64,000 nucleotides of DNA, from assembly GCF_029168945.1 (NCBI RefSeq), contig NC_083605.1, positions 40,065,280-40,129,279 of the forward strand. Direction: 5' to 3'. Under the pieces are notes generated by a model. It did not search any database. It was not told the origin of the DNA and was given only the letters and a program-made list of their open reading frames with translations. The translations under genes and the position numbers were made by a program. This DNA comes from Cannabis sativa. Lineage: Eukaryota > Streptophyta > Magnoliopsida > Rosales > Cannabaceae. Positions within the stretch are counted from its first letter, which is position 1. Each line of letters opens with the position of its first letter. Positions 10,232-21,435 of the stretch are shown here, piece after piece.

Positions 10232-12428
10232 TCAGTCAATGCGCGGAGGAAGGCGAGGTCCAATACGCGCCTCTACCATGGCATCAAGTTTCTTCTTCTT
10301 CTCCCGAAATTTGGCAATCATTTCCTCAGGTTTGGGGTAGAAGGTAAGCTTGATATTTTGGTCGTTGGTAGACCAAGCCATGAAGACTCCATCGTCGAAG
10401 CGCTTTGGGCACCGGCCGCAGGAAACAGGAGAAAGGAGCTCGGCTCTTTTTGCCTTCTTAGTGGTTTGTTCCTTGAAGTCCCTGAGCTCCTTCAGCTCCG
10501 CGGCTAGAGCGGCCCTGGACTCTAAGTTCGCTTGGTGAGTTTCCTCTAAGGATCTCACCTTGGCAACCATCTCGTCCAAGGCTTCCCTGGCCTCCCGGAG
10601 CTCCCGTTTGGCCTTTGCAGCAGCCTCACTTTCCGCCCTCAGCTCCTCCTGATGCTGGGCCTCCACCCTGTCCCTCCGCTGGGCCTCATCCCGGATCATG
10701 GCCTCCGCTTGGGCTTCCCTCCGCTTGGCCTCCTCCTTATTGGCCTTGGCAGTCGCCTCCCGGCGCTCAGCAGCCTCTTGGTAGAGCTGCCTCTCTGCAG
10801 TGAGATCCTGAAGGACCTTCCTGACGTCGTTCATGTCCCCAAAATCAGACAGAACGAAGCCATGATTAATAATGTTCTTGGAGAGGCGGCCAGCCTCAGC
10901 AGCAAGCTGAACAACAACACAAGTGTAAGAAAGAATCCCCAAAAAGAAAAATGAAGGGAAAAGCAAAACTACAAAGCACTTACCACGGTGAGGGAGTGGC
11001 TGAGATCTTGGACCTGGAAAATAGAGTTCAGGGAGGCGCAAGTTGCGAACCGCTTAGGTGCGCACTGGGTAAGCTGAGAAGCGAACTCGCCAGTCATCTC
11101 CGCGGCGAAGGGAGCCAAGGTGGGCCCAAGGAAGCGACGGAACCAGTCCGACAGGGGGTCCAAGTTAAGGTCCCACGGATCCTGGTACTCCGAGTTGTTG
11201 ATGGTTTCTTGCACCTCAACCCGCAAAACCCTCCTAAGGGCTTCCACCTCGGCATACCCCCGGGAGTATTCGTCCATGGCATAGTTATGCTTGGCTATCC
11301 GGAGCTCTTGCCTCACCTCATCTCCAGGAACTGGAGTCAGCACAATGTTGGGAGGAGCAGGATGCTCTTCCATGGGGGAGACCCCACCGTCAAGACCATG
11401 GGCAGGAGTGTCAGCTCTCCGAGGCCGCTTAGGCTTGTCCTGGGCAATCATTTTGCCCTTGCGCTTGTGAATCAGAGCAATTTTAGGCTCTTCTTCACCT
11501 TCTTCTGCTTCCTCAGGAAGAGCTCGGAGCTTTCCCGCACCTTCTGCAACTTCCTCAGAAAAGCCCCATTGCTTTTCGTGACCTTCTCCCGGCAGCACGT
11601 CCTTGTCATCCACTAAATCAATAGTGTCGGGGGGAGCGCTGGAAGAGATCTTTAGAGCAAGGGCTATTGGGGAAGAAGTAAAGGCCGGAGGAGCCTCAGG
11701 AGTGTGAACCCCGACAAGCTGATCCAAGATGGCGTCCATGGAGATACCTGCTCAACAAAAATAAGCAAGTGTTAGAACATCCGTGAGAAACCACTTACAC
11801 AAGATATGGCAAATAAGCTACTCCTACCCGGACTGCCTAATTCGGCCCTAGCAAAGTCCTGAACTTTAATGCTGGCAGCATCATCTCCTAGATAGCTGTC
11901 CGAAGGCCGGAACCAGCTGGATGTAATGTAAGCTGAAGGACCTAAGGGAACAGGTTCCGGAGGACCTGAACCCATCCGGGACCGACCTAGGAAATCTCCT
12001 AAGTTTGAAAAATAAAATTCCTTCAAACGATCCCCCCACCGGGTCGAAGGCATCCTAAACCTATATAGACGCTCGTCGAACCCTACGGGCCTACGACTGG
12101 CATATTCGCCAACAGAAGGAACATAATGAATTATCAAAGGAGACTTACCGCCGGCGCCGGAAGTGCTGGCACAAGGAGCCCCAGTGTTTGGCTCTGGAAC
12201 CGAAGGCTGTGGCCTGGGAGCCCTTCTCTCCGATGAATCCTCAATGTGAAGGGGCCTCCCGGCACGACGATCACCAATCTCTTCTTGAAGAATCTTGTCA
12301 AAAAATTTAGCCTCGGACTTCCCGGCAATCGCCTGGCTTCTTCTCTCCACCGGGCTCCCCACACGAAGTCCCCTCCCGGAGGCCGCCTGGGCCATAGAGT
12401 AGGCCTTCTCCTAGGCCTTCCGATAGAG
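10232..12428 (-). pseudogene. T1 antisense gene, 3' part (exons 2-4)
   Basis: Minus-strand gene inside T1, continuing the 5' part at 22974-23886. Exon 2 resumes at 12428 and ends at 11828. Exon 3 is 11747-10984. Exon 4 is 10906-10232. Introns are GT-AG in phases 1 and 0, and the frame is continuous through all joins and, on paper, across the Sirevirus. One TAG (12413-12411) interrupts exon 2. Exon 3 holds an acidic region and basic KRKGKM and KPKRPRR patches (possible nuclear signals). Exon 4 is a long coiled coil rich in E, A, R and K. The whole product would be about 985 residues. Function unknown. It is broken by the stop and the insertion. Homologues are in T2A, T2B and T2C. Confidence 0.8.
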
Positions 12429-12433
12429 ATAAT
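12429..12433. repeat. Target-site duplication of S (other copy 22969-22973)
   Basis: ATAAT flanks both outer ends of the Sirevirus. The disrupted antisense reading frame of T1 lines up in frame when one copy is counted. Confidence 0.95.
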
Positions 12434-13942
12434 TGTTAGCCCAAGATATGTTTCCAAGAGGGGGGGTGAATTGGAAATTTATACTAATTTCGGTAAATCA
12501 AAACTTTTTACACAAAATTAAGCAATTAGCCACTTAATCAAATAAAAGCAAGTAATATGGCAAGCAATATATTATGACAAATAATCAAACTTGTAAAGTA
12601 AAGAGTTTAAGGATTAGAAAATGCAAACTCTCAATTTTTACAAGGTTCGGTAGAACTATGCCACCTACGTCCTTGGTCTTCAAAGCTATGGACCTAGCTT
12701 TGAGTTCTAATATCGAGCCAAGTTAACGGGCTTGACTAACCCTTACAACCGGGGAATTTTTCACCAAGGTTTTTCCCAAACCTCTCACAATAGTTTTCTT
12801 CCAAGGACTATCAACCTCGCCGGATTGTTGAAGTGCCAATCTCACTTCTCTCGGGTTGTTTACAAAATCGGTGTCAACCTCACCTACAACCGAGTTGTTT
12901 TTCTACCGGTGCCAACCTCACCTCTCAATACAATGAATATGTAATTTTGAAATACAAAGCAAACTCTCTCTAATAAGATGGAAAACAAAGTAAAATCCTA
13001 GAGACAATTGCAAGCACACTAGAGAAGATAAGAACAAGTTTGGCTCAAGTGTGTGTGGTTGGTGTGTTTATGAAAAGATGATAACTCTTTAGTTTAGAAC
13101 ACTTAGAATGATGTTATATGATGAATAGAAGCTCAACCAACCTGTTTTTTGAAAGAAAAATCGAGTTTATATAGTGTTTGATAAAAACTAGCCGTTTATA
13201 GCCGTTAGCACGTTTCCCGAGGTGAGGTCAGCCATGAACCGGAAGTCCGGATGGGAACCGGAATTCCGGATTGATTACAACCGGAATTCCGGTTGCCAAC
13301 CGGAATTCCGGATGACTGACCAGAGGCAAAAGTGCCATTTTTCGGGACTTAAACACGCATAACTTCTTACTCGATTATCCGATTTCAGAAATTCCAACTT
13401 TGTTCTCTTAGTTAAACAAAATGTGATTTAGAAATTCAATCAAAAATTTTTTTGAACTATCGTGTGAGAAAACTTGTTGCACAAGTTAGTGAATGGGCCA
13501 AAATTCAAATTTATAAAAACTTAGTGTGCTATGCAAATCACTTTAACAAGACTAAAGTAAATTTATACCATTTGATTTTGAGTAGTCTTGATGTAGATGA
13601 GCCTCCTAGCTTGATTTGCATGTATTTGATCCCATGTTGACTTTTCCCGAGAGTTGACCTTGACTTTGACTTTGACTTTGACTTTCGGGTTGACTTTTTG
13701 ACTTTGGGCTTTTGAAGACCTCTTTTGAATAGGGTCTTGAGTTGTTGATCCTTTGATGAATCTTTTGCTCTTGATGTGCTTGATGAATCCATTTAGTGTT
13801 GCTTTCAAAAGTTTGGTAAAAATACCAAAATATTTATTTTCTCTTTTAAATTTGCTACAAAATCAATAAATCATTAGTAACAAATAATAATCAAATATTT
13901 GGTAATCATCAAAACAAGGAGATCTAAAAGTTTGAGTTAACA
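12434..13942 (-). repeat. S 3' LTR
   Basis: A 1509-bp LTR. It holds CCGGAATTCCGG palindromes at 13258, 13281 and 13300, a minus-strand TATA box (CTATATAAA) at 13166-13174 and a TTGACT-rich array at 13636-13706. Confidence 0.95.
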
Positions 13943-14181
13943 ATCTTCCCCTTTTTGATGATATCAAATATTTGATTATTTTGAAAGGGAAAGAAAAATT
14001 TAAACAAAGTAAATTGGATTAGCTCCCCCTTAATGCGTGGAAGAAAAAAAATTATCTTTTAATTTTACCTTGCATGAATTTGTAAACTCCCCCTCAATTT
14101 TTAATTATGATAAATAGATTAGATACCAAAAAAAAATTTGAGGTGATGCCAAAAATTAATCAATTGTTGTTCTCCCCCTTT
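13943..14181 (-). other. S polypurine tracts (one next to the LTR, three upstream copies)
   Basis: On the minus strand, AAAAAGGGGAAGAT abuts the 3' LTR at 13943-13957. Further AAGGGGGAG-like runs are at about 14022, 14087 and 14171. Multiple polypurine tracts before the 3' LTR are a recalled feature of Sireviruses. Confidence 0.7.
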
Positions 14182-14453
14182 TGATTCATCAAAAAGGGTG
14201 GCAAGGAATTCACAAAATATAAAAGAAAAGAGAGAAAAAATAATAAAAATAAAAACAAAGCAACAAAGCAACATTCCAATGCATTAAAAAAAACATAACA
14301 TCCAAAATAACATTCAACACAAAAAAACAAAAAAAATAAAACAAAGAAAAGGACCAACTAACACAAAGTCAAGAGGCATGAAGCCTTTGCACACAACCAA
14401 AAAAAATAAAAATAAAAAGAAACTAAATATGCCAAAAAAAAAATATGAAAGAA

Positions 14454-15664
14454 CTAGTTTGGTGGGGGGCCAAAGCGATCCATGTATGCCCTCCATTGTG
14501 CCATCTCCTCTTGCACATTTGCAAACCCATGAACCATGTCACTCCTCATGGTGTTGATGTCATTGTTAAGGTTGGTGAGTTGTGAGTTGAGATCATTCCT
14601 CAAGGTTTGAAATTGGTTGTCAACCGAAGTGTGAAGACGAGTAAAAGCTTCCTCAAGGTTGAATTGGGGAAAGTTAGGCATGGGAGGAGCTTGAGGAGGC
14701 ATCTCTTCTTCTTCTTCACTTTCACTTGCGGGCAAATTAATTTCTTCATCATCACTCTCCAAATCAATTTGCATTCTTTGCCCTCTTTTTGGTGTGAACA
14801 CCCATTCATTGTTAAGGAATTTGTAACCCATAGCCTTGAAAGTTTTGGATCCTAGAATGTCACTAGAGGTAGGGTCATTTTTCTTTTCATGTAGGGTAGG
14901 AATTCCTAAGAGAGGAAAAAGGTAGCTAAGAAGAAAACCAAAGGGAAGTGCCTTAATCATATTAGGCTTGTCCACATCAATTATGAATTTTAAAATAAGA
15001 TAGCCTAGGTTGATGGGTGTAGTTTTGGCGATGATGAGATGCATGAGTAATTGATCAATGGAATTGATCTCATCTTGGTGTCCACTTCTAGGAGCAAGAT
15101 TTGCAACAATGAATTTGTGGAGAATTTTAGCCTCTAAAGTGAGTTGGTGTCTTTTTGGTCTCATAATAAAAGGGCCATCACCACAAATATTCCTAGAACA
15201 CTCATCAAAGTTAAAAATGGCATCGTTTTTTAGAGAAAGTTTGGGTTCAAGTAATATGCCCCACTATTTGGTGCTCCTAACATGTCATTGAGAGATGCTA
15301 CATTGAGTTCAAAAGCTACTCCTCTAAGGGTTCCTCTAACACCTAAAGGTTCTAAGGTAGGTTTAATGCAAGCATAAAAACCTTGGACTAGCCTAGGATA
15401 CAATGGAGTATTAATTTGAATAAAAGAATTCCATCCTAGGGTATCAAAGTGATGACTAAAATCAACATAATCAAGGCTAGGGAGATCACAAATTTTACCT
15501 TTGAGAATCTTCCTAGAAGAGAAATCATTGACAAACTTGTTGTGATCCTCATCATTGAAGAATAGAGTGGGCTCTTGCCTTGCTTTTGCCCTTATTTCCC
15601 TTTGTTGAATTGCACTAGCCATTCTCTTGTGAGTTCTTGAGGAGGGATTAGATGAGGAAGCCAT
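14454..15664 (-). pseudogene. S post-pol (envelope-like) ORF, one frame break
   Basis: Minus-strand reading frame between RNase H and the 3' LTR, starting MASSSNPSSRTHKRM at 15664. The first ~145 codons are open to 15230. The frame then changes near an A6 run at about 15224, and 236 codons continue from 15164 to 14454. The N-terminal part includes CDLPSLDYVDFSHHF and GVRGTLRGVAFELNV. The C-terminal part has an acidic stretch, then a helical region (FTRLHTSVDNQFQTLRNDL) ending MDRFGPPPN. It occupies the place of the 'envelope-like' ORF of SIRE1-type elements. I see no signal peptide or convincing membrane anchor, so an entry function is not supported. Function unknown. Confidence 0.75.
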
Positions 15665-16608
15665 TGAAGAGCACACTTCTTTTTTTTTTTTTTTAATTAT
15701 TGGAAGATGAAAGTGAGGATTTGAAAGAGAGAATTTGAGAGAAAAGGGAGGAGTTGCTGCTGAATTAGGGTAGAAAATCTGAATGGGGAATGAAAAATTC
15801 GGTGGTAGGGTTTTAAAAGGGAAAAATCGCATTAAAAAGACGAAAAAGCCCCTTTTTGCTGGTCCTGCGCCATCCGGAATTCCAAATGGTACAACCGGAA
15901 TTCCGGTTGGTGCAGCAGACCAGAAAATTCCCCCTAAAAACGTCCTAAAAATTCCAATTTTGACCCAAATGACCCCAAACCAATTCTAATACCTTTAATA
16001 TGATAAAACAAAATTGCTCAAACAAGAAAAACTGAAAAATAATGAAAAATGACGATTTACGGTAAGTTTTTCAAAAATTGCCAAGAAAACTAGAACCGTA
16101 CCGAAAATGAGTTTTATGCAACGAAATTGAAAAATTCTTTTTCCAGCAGTTTTATAAAATAAAATGTGAGGTGTACAAACTTACGGAATCGAAAAATGTT
16201 GAAAAATGGGAAAGTTTGGCGAAAAATACTCTTTTAGGCCTAAAAATCTATAAATTCAACAAGTGAGGTACCAAAAATTTGTTTCATGCAAATTTCAATC
16301 AAGATAAACCTATAGGCATACTAAATACATTCTATTTCACATATTCAAGCATATAGACACATAAGAAAATCAAATATGCAAAAATTCACATGTTCACTTG
16401 TTTGAAAACAAGTCCAAAGTTCACAAAAAAAAATCCACATTTTGACCTATAATTTTGAATTTTTCAACAAGTATAGTTCATATAGGTCAAGTATCAATAA
16501 ACTTTCTCATCTATGCATATAAATCTCATTAATATCATATTTGAAATAATTATGCATAAATAAGTAAGTAAAGAGATATGAATTTTTTTTTTTCATAGCT
16601 AACAAACC
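15665..16608 (-). other. S non-coding stretch between pol and the post-pol ORF
   Basis: No reading frame of note. It contains two more CCGGAATTCC-type motifs at about 15873-15906, echoing the LTR palindromes, and AT-rich sequence with long A/T runs. Confidence 0.6.
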
Positions 16609-18750
16609 TTATATTTCATTTAAGTTGGTCATGCCTAGCTCTCTTCTAATGAAACTAAATCTCTCATCACTAAGAGGCTTGGTGAATATATCCGCTAATT
16701 GGAATTCGGTGCTTACAAAGTCTAGCATAATATCACCTCTTTGGATATGATCTCTAAGGAAGTGGTGCCTTATGTCAATATGCTTGGCTCTAGAATGCAA
16801 TATTGGATTCTTAGAGAGGTTAATGGCACTAGTGTTATCACACTTTATGGGTGTACATTCAAAATCAATATCAAAATCCTTAAGAGTTTGTTTCATCCAA
16901 AGTATTTGTGCACAACAACTACCCGCGGCTATATATTCGGCTTCGGTTGTGGATAGAGCTACCGAGTTTTGTTTCTTGCTAAACCATGACACTAAGGAAT
17001 TTCCTAGAAAGTGACAAGTTCCACTAGTACTTTTTCTATCCGTCTTACAACCGGCAAAGTCAGCATCCGAGTAGCTAACTATTTCAAAGTTTGAGTTCTT
17101 GGGGTACCAAAGTCCTAGATTCATTGTGCCTATCAAGTATCTAAATATTCTCTTAACGGCACTCAAGTGGGATTCTTTAGGACAAGATTGGTACCTAGCA
17201 CAAAGACCAACACTAAACAAAATATCCGGTCTACTAGCGGTTAAATATAATAAAGAGCCAATCATACCTCGATACTTGGTGATGTCTACATTCTTACCGC
17301 TTTCATCTTTGTCCATCTTTATGGATGTGCTCATGGGTGTATTCATGGACTTTGCATTTGCCAAGTCAAACTTTTGAAGAAGATCCTTAATGTACTTAGT
17401 TTGACCTATGAATATGCCATCCTTTTGTTGCTTGATTTGAAGTCCAAGAAAAAAGTTGAGTTCTCCCATCATGCTCATCTCAAACTTACTATGCATACAC
17501 TTAGAGAATTCTTCACAAAGAGCATCATTAGTAGCACCAAAGATAATATCATCAACATAAATTTGTACTATAATAATGTCTTTCGATTTTCTTTTTATAA
17601 AAAGTGTATTATCCGCTTTACCCATTGAAAAACCATTTGAAATAAGAAAAGTGCTTAATCTTTCATACCAAGCTCTAAGAGCTTGCTTTAAACCATATAA
17701 AGCCTTTTTCAATTTGTAAACATGGTTAGGGTATTTATGATTTTGAAAACCGGGTGGTTGAGAGACATAAACCTCTTCCATAATGTACCCATTTAAGAAT
17801 GCGATTTTTACATCCATTTGGTACAAGATAAAATTCTTGTGGCATGCAAAAGCTAACAGCATTCTAATGGACTCAAGTCTTGCTACCGGGGCAAAGGTTT
17901 CCTCATAATCAATTCCTTCTTCTTGATTGTAACCTTGGGCCACTAATCTAGCCTTGTTACGCACAATGACCCCATGCTCATCTACCTTATTTCTATAGAC
18001 CCATTTTGTTCCAATCACCGATTGATGTGACGGTCTTGGAACTAACTCCCAAACATTATTTCTTATAAATTGATTTATTTCTTCTTGCATAGCTAGAAGC
18101 CAAAATTCATCAACTTCGGCCTCTTTAAAATTCTTTGGTTCAATTTGAGAAATAAAAGCAATGAAATTACACAAGTTTCTAAGGGAGTTTCTAGTAGTGA
18201 CACCTTGAGAAGGATCACCTAGAATTTGGTCTATAGGATGAGCACTTTTGAATTTCCACTCATGTGGAAGGTTAGAGTTCATACCTTGGCTTTCATTTAC
18301 CTTTTCCACGAGTGGTTCCTCTTTGGGAGTTTGTGAAGGAGCATTGGAAGTCTCTCCAATTTCGAGATTTTGAACCTCATCTCCCAAACCTACAACATCA
18401 TCATCTAAACTTTTGCTTATAGGCGGGTTAGTCTCATCAAAGGCAACATGAATAGTTTCTTCAACAACATTAGTTCTTTTGTTATAAATTCTATAAGCTT
18501 TACTATGTGTTGAATACCCTATAAAAATTCCAACATCGGATTTCGCATCAAATTTTCCAAGGTTGTCCTTGGTGTTTAAAATGTAACATTTGCATCCAAA
18601 AACTTTAAAATAGCCAATGTTGGGTTTTCTTCCTTTCCAAAGCTCATAAGGGGTTTTATTCATGTTGGGCCTAATGAAAACACGATTCAAAATATAACAA
18701 GAGGTATTGACAAATTTCGGCCCAAAAATATTTTGGTAATGAAATTTCAT
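16609..18750 (-). CDS. pol: S pol, integrase C-terminus, RT and RNase H
   Basis: 713 codons on the minus strand. It begins in the integrase C-terminal region ([34 protein letters not shown]). The copia RT follows ([19 protein letters not shown] block, [19 protein letters not shown], catalytic [10 protein letters not shown]), then RNase H ([38 protein letters not shown]), ending at 16609. RT and RNase H catalytic residues are present. It joins the upstream integrase reading frame by a frame change near 18705, beside an AAA run. RT copies genomic RNA within particles. Confidence 0.92.
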   Translation of the reverse strand: MKFHYQNIFGPKFVNTSCYILNRVFIRPNMNKTPYELWKGRKPNIGYFKVFGCKCYILNTKDNLGKFDAKSDVGIFIGYSTHSKAYRIYNKRTNVVEETIHVAFDETNPPISKSLDDDVVGLGDEVQNLEIGETSNAPSQTPKEEPLVEKVNESQGMNSNLPHEWKFKSAHPIDQILGDPSQGVTTRNSLRNLCNFIAFISQIEPKNFKEAEVDEFWLLAMQEEINQFIRNNVWELVPRPSHQSVIGTKWVYRNKVDEHGVIVRNKARLVAQGYNQEEGIDYEETFAPVARLESIRMLLAFACHKNFILYQMDVKIAFLNGYIMEEVYVSQPPGFQNHKYPNHVYKLKKALYGLKQALRAWYERLSTFLISNGFSMGKADNTLFIKRKSKDIIIVQIYVDDIIFGATNDALCEEFSKCMHSKFEMSMMGELNFFLGLQIKQQKDGIFIGQTKYIKDLLQKFDLANAKSMNTPMSTSIKMDKDESGKNVDITKYRGMIGSLLYLTASRPDILFSVGLCARYQSCPKESHLSAVKRIFRYLIGTMNLGLWYPKNSNFEIVSYSDADFAGCKTDRKSTSGTCHFLGNSLVSWFSKKQNSVALSTTEAEYIAAGSCCAQILWMKQTLKDFDIDFECTPIKCDNTSAINLSKNPILHSRAKHIDIRHHFLRDHIQRGDIMLDFVSTEFQLADIFTKPLSDERFSFIRRELGMTNLNEI

Positions 18751-19675
18751 TTAGCATTGACCTAGCCATTTCTTGAATTGTTCTATTCTTCCTTTCGACA
18801 ACTCCATTTTGTTGTGGAGTTCTTGGTGCCGAAAAGTTATGGTTAAAACCATGTTCATCACAAAACAATTCTAAGGCATCATTGTCAAACTCACCACCAT
18901 GGTCACTCCTAACGGAGGTAATAGAATATCCTTTTTCATTTTGCACATTTTTACAAAATTTGACAAAGTTTTCCAAAACATCACTTTTAAGAGTCAAGAA
19001 AATAACCCAAGTAAATCTTGTAAAATCATCAATAATTACAAATGCATAGTATTTACCACCAAGACTAGCAATTCTAGAAGGACCAAATAAATCAATATGA
19101 AGCAATTGCAAAGGTCTAGTATTTGAAATCTCTTTCTTGGAATGAAAAGATGTTTTAATTTGTTTTCCAAATTGGCATGCATCACAAAGTTTATCTTTAA
19201 CAAACGGAATAGATGGCAAACCAATAACAAGATCTTTTCTAACCAATTTTGAAATAGAATCCATACTAGCATGTCCTAATCTTCTATGCCACAACCAAGA
19301 ATTATCATTCATAACGGTTAAACATTTATTTTTACTATCAAAAGAATCAACATCAATAACATACACATTATCCTTCCTTACTCCAAGGAAAATAACTTCA
19401 TTGGTTGAAACATTTTCAATGGAGCATTTTGAGGATTCAAACACAACACGAAAACCTATATCACATAATTGACTAATACTAAGCAAGTTATGTTTAAGAT
19501 TATCAACAAGAAGCACATTTTTAATACATGGAGAGTATATGTTACCGATATCACCAATGCCCAAGATTTTTCCTTTTGAATTGTCTCCAAAAGTGACAAA
19601 GCCACTTTCCTTGCTTTTAAAGCTTGAAAATCTTGATGGATCACCGGTCATATGCTTTGAACATCCACTATCCAA
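18671..19675 (-). CDS. S protease and integrase core
   Basis: 334 codons on the minus strand. The copia protease active site is at the start ([11 protein letters not shown]), then the pre-integrase zinc region ([16 protein letters not shown] ... CDACQFGKQ) and the integrase core: D in [11 protein letters not shown] in [11 protein letters not shown] in [12 protein letters not shown]. The last ~15 codons (after KYFWAE) are out of frame because of the break near 18705. The frame is open upstream only to about 19707, so this segment depends on readthrough or on frame breaks being errors. Catalytic residues appear intact. Confidence 0.9.
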   Translation of the reverse strand: MDSGCSKHMTGDPSRFSSFKSKESGFVTFGDNSKGKILGIGDIGNIYSPCIKNVLLVDNLKHNLLSISQLCDIGFRVVFESSKCSIENVSTNEVIFLGVRKDNVYVIDVDSFDSKNKCLTVMNDNSWLWHRRLGHASMDSISKLVRKDLVIGLPSIPFVKDKLCDACQFGKQIKTSFHSKKEISNTRPLQLLHIDLFGPSRIASLGGKYYAFVIIDDFTRFTWVIFLTLKSDVLENFVKFCKNVQNEKGYSITSVRSDHGGEFDNDALELFCDEHGFNHNFSAPRTPQQNGVVERKNRTIQEMARSMLNEISLPKYFWAEICQYLLLYFESCFH

Positions 19676-19722
19676 GAACCATAAGCTTTGGCTCTTTCTT
19701 GTTGATTCCTACAAAAACAAGT

Positions 19723-21381
19723 TCATTTGTTGGCTTTTGGTACCCATATAACTTTGGGTCCATTCTTGTTAGTTCTAGAACCCTTTGGTACCCATTTAGT
19801 CTTGCCTAGATATGCAAATTTCTTCACATGACAATAGGAAATAGTATGACCATCTCGGTTACAATATGTGCATGTTAAGTGAGGTAGACTAGATGATTTC
19901 ACAAAAAAGTTTCTCAAAAATTTTTGTTTCTTACTAGGATCATAACCAATACCATTTTTTGAAAAACCACATGATTGGTTTCCCACCATGAGATCATAGC
20001 CTTCCTTACCTCTAGTGAAGGTATATATGTCATTTTTTAGGCTTCTCACATGGGCTTTCAATTCAACAATTTCTTTCTTATGTGAAGCACATGTAGCACA
20101 TTGAGATTTAGCTATAAGTTCTTTTTCATTTATTTTCAAAATCTCAATTTCTTTTAAAAGCATGTTGGTCTTCTCTCTAAGGGTTTGGTTTTTAACAAGC
20201 AATTTACCAAAATCATCAAATAGTTCCTTAAATGAATTAGACAACTCATCATATGGCATATCTAAGTTATCATCATCATTCTCGCTATCACAATCATTTT
20301 GGTTAGAAATGCTTACCCCATCATCAAGTGCCATCATGCACATGTTTGATACTTCATTCTTTCCTTCTTCTTCGGAGTCCTCTTCGTCACTATTGAGCCA
20401 ATCCGCCAACATTGCCCTTCCTTTGTATTTGTTCTTCTTTCTCATTGGACAATCCATCTTCATATGTCCAGGCTTCTTGCATTCAAAGCAAATTGGTGGA
20501 TCATCTTTGCTTTTTCTTTCTTTTGAGTCACTCCCTCTTTGTGGCTTCTTCCCAAAGTTCTTTTTGAATTTCATGAACTTTTTGTATTTCTTAGAGAAGA
20601 GTGTCAAGTCCTCCATGTCACTACATAAGCTTTCCTCATCTTCTTCACTAATGGCATGGGAGGAGGAAGACTTGAATGCAATAGTCTTCTTTTTCTTCTC
20701 AACTTCCTCTTCTTCTTGAGCACTCATGAAAATTTCATGGTTCATGAGTGAGCCAATTAGTTCTTCCAAGGGAAGTGTTGAGAGATCCTTGGCTTCTTGA
20801 ATGGCAACCACCTTTCCTTGATAAGCCTTGGTGAGGCTTCTCAAAATCTTGGTCACCATATCCTTTTGAGTAAGTACCTTGCCAAGAGAGTTCAAACCAT
20901 TAGTAATTGTAGTGAAGCGAGTATACATATTAGCAATGGTTTCATCCGATTTCATCTTAAAGTTCTCATATTGAGTGGAATAAATTTGAATTTTAGTTTC
21001 CTTCATAGCACTAGTTCCTTGATGAGTAACTTCAAGCATTTTCCACATATCATAAGCGGTAGAGGCTTGTTCAATATTTTTAAAAATGTCTCTATCCAAA
21101 CCACATATAAGAGCATATTTAGCTTTAGCATTTTTAGAAAGCATTTTCTTATCATTTTCATCATATGCTTCATAAGTCTTAATTACTTCAACACCATTTA
21201 TGACATGTTTAGCAACATAAGGACCACTAGACACAATATGCCACAAATCATAGTCAATAGATTGAAGGTAAGTTTCTATTCTAATTTTCCAATAAGGAAA
21301 ATCTACTCCATTGAAGTATGGTGCTCTATTTGTGCTAAAACCTTCTAACATGTTATTTTGTGAATTACTTGGAAACGCCAT
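19723..21381 (-). CDS. gag: S gag
   Basis: 552 codons on the minus strand starting MAFPSNSQNNMLEGF at 21381, about 40 bp after the primer-binding site. The copia gag (UBN2-type) domain covers about residues 25-215 (YWKIRIETYLQSIDYDLW, DIFKNIEQASTAYDMWKML, LTKAYQGKVVAIQEAKDL). The first zinc knuckle, CFECKKPGHMKMDC, is near residue 295 and the second, CTYCNRDGHTISYC, near residue 503. Both fit C-x2-C-x4-H-x4-C. An acidic coiled-coil region lies between them. Two knuckles and this length are typical of Sireviruses. It ends at a TGA just before the protease, next to an AAAA run. Confidence 0.93.
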   Translation of the reverse strand: MAFPSNSQNNMLEGFSTNRAPYFNGVDFPYWKIRIETYLQSIDYDLWHIVSSGPYVAKHVINGVEVIKTYEAYDENDKKMLSKNAKAKYALICGLDRDIFKNIEQASTAYDMWKMLEVTHQGTSAMKETKIQIYSTQYENFKMKSDETIANMYTRFTTITNGLNSLGKVLTQKDMVTKILRSLTKAYQGKVVAIQEAKDLSTLPLEELIGSLMNHEIFMSAQEEEEVEKKKKTIAFKSSSSHAISEEDEESLCSDMEDLTLFSKKYKKFMKFKKNFGKKPQRGSDSKERKSKDDPPICFECKKPGHMKMDCPMRKKNKYKGRAMLADWLNSDEEDSEEEGKNEVSNMCMMALDDGVSISNQNDCDSENDDDNLDMPYDELSNSFKELFDDFGKLLVKNQTLREKTNMLLKEIEILKINEKELIAKSQCATCASHKKEIVELKAHVRSLKNDIYTFTRGKEGYDLMVGNQSCGFSKNGIGYDPSKKQKFLRNFFVKSSSLPHLTCTYCNRDGHTISYCHVKKFAYLGKTKWVPKGSRTNKNGPKVIWVPKANK

Positions 21382-21417
21382 GCTTTAGATTGTGAAATCT
21401 AATCAAATAATTTGAGC

Positions 21418-21433
21418 CCTTGCTCTCATACCA
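21418..21433 (-). other. S primer-binding site (initiator tRNA-Met type)
   Basis: On the minus strand TTGGTATGAGAGCAAG follows the 5' LTR after two bases. It differs by one base from the classical copia site TGGTATCAGAGC, complementary to initiator tRNA-Met. Confidence 0.85.
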
Positions 21434-21435
21434 AT

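Noticed and set aside
10350..10954. Proline/leucine-rich plus-strand ORFs opposite the antisense exon 4
   Set aside because: Low-complexity mirror of a Glu/Ala-rich coiled-coil exon; the minus strand has matching splice phases.
13650..13700. CRISPR-like or VNTR array (TTGACT repeats)
   Set aside because: Simple short-period repeat inside a plant LTR with no spacer structure.
14454..15664. Retroviral envelope gene
   Set aside because: Only position suggests it; no signal peptide, cleavage site or membrane anchor could be seen.
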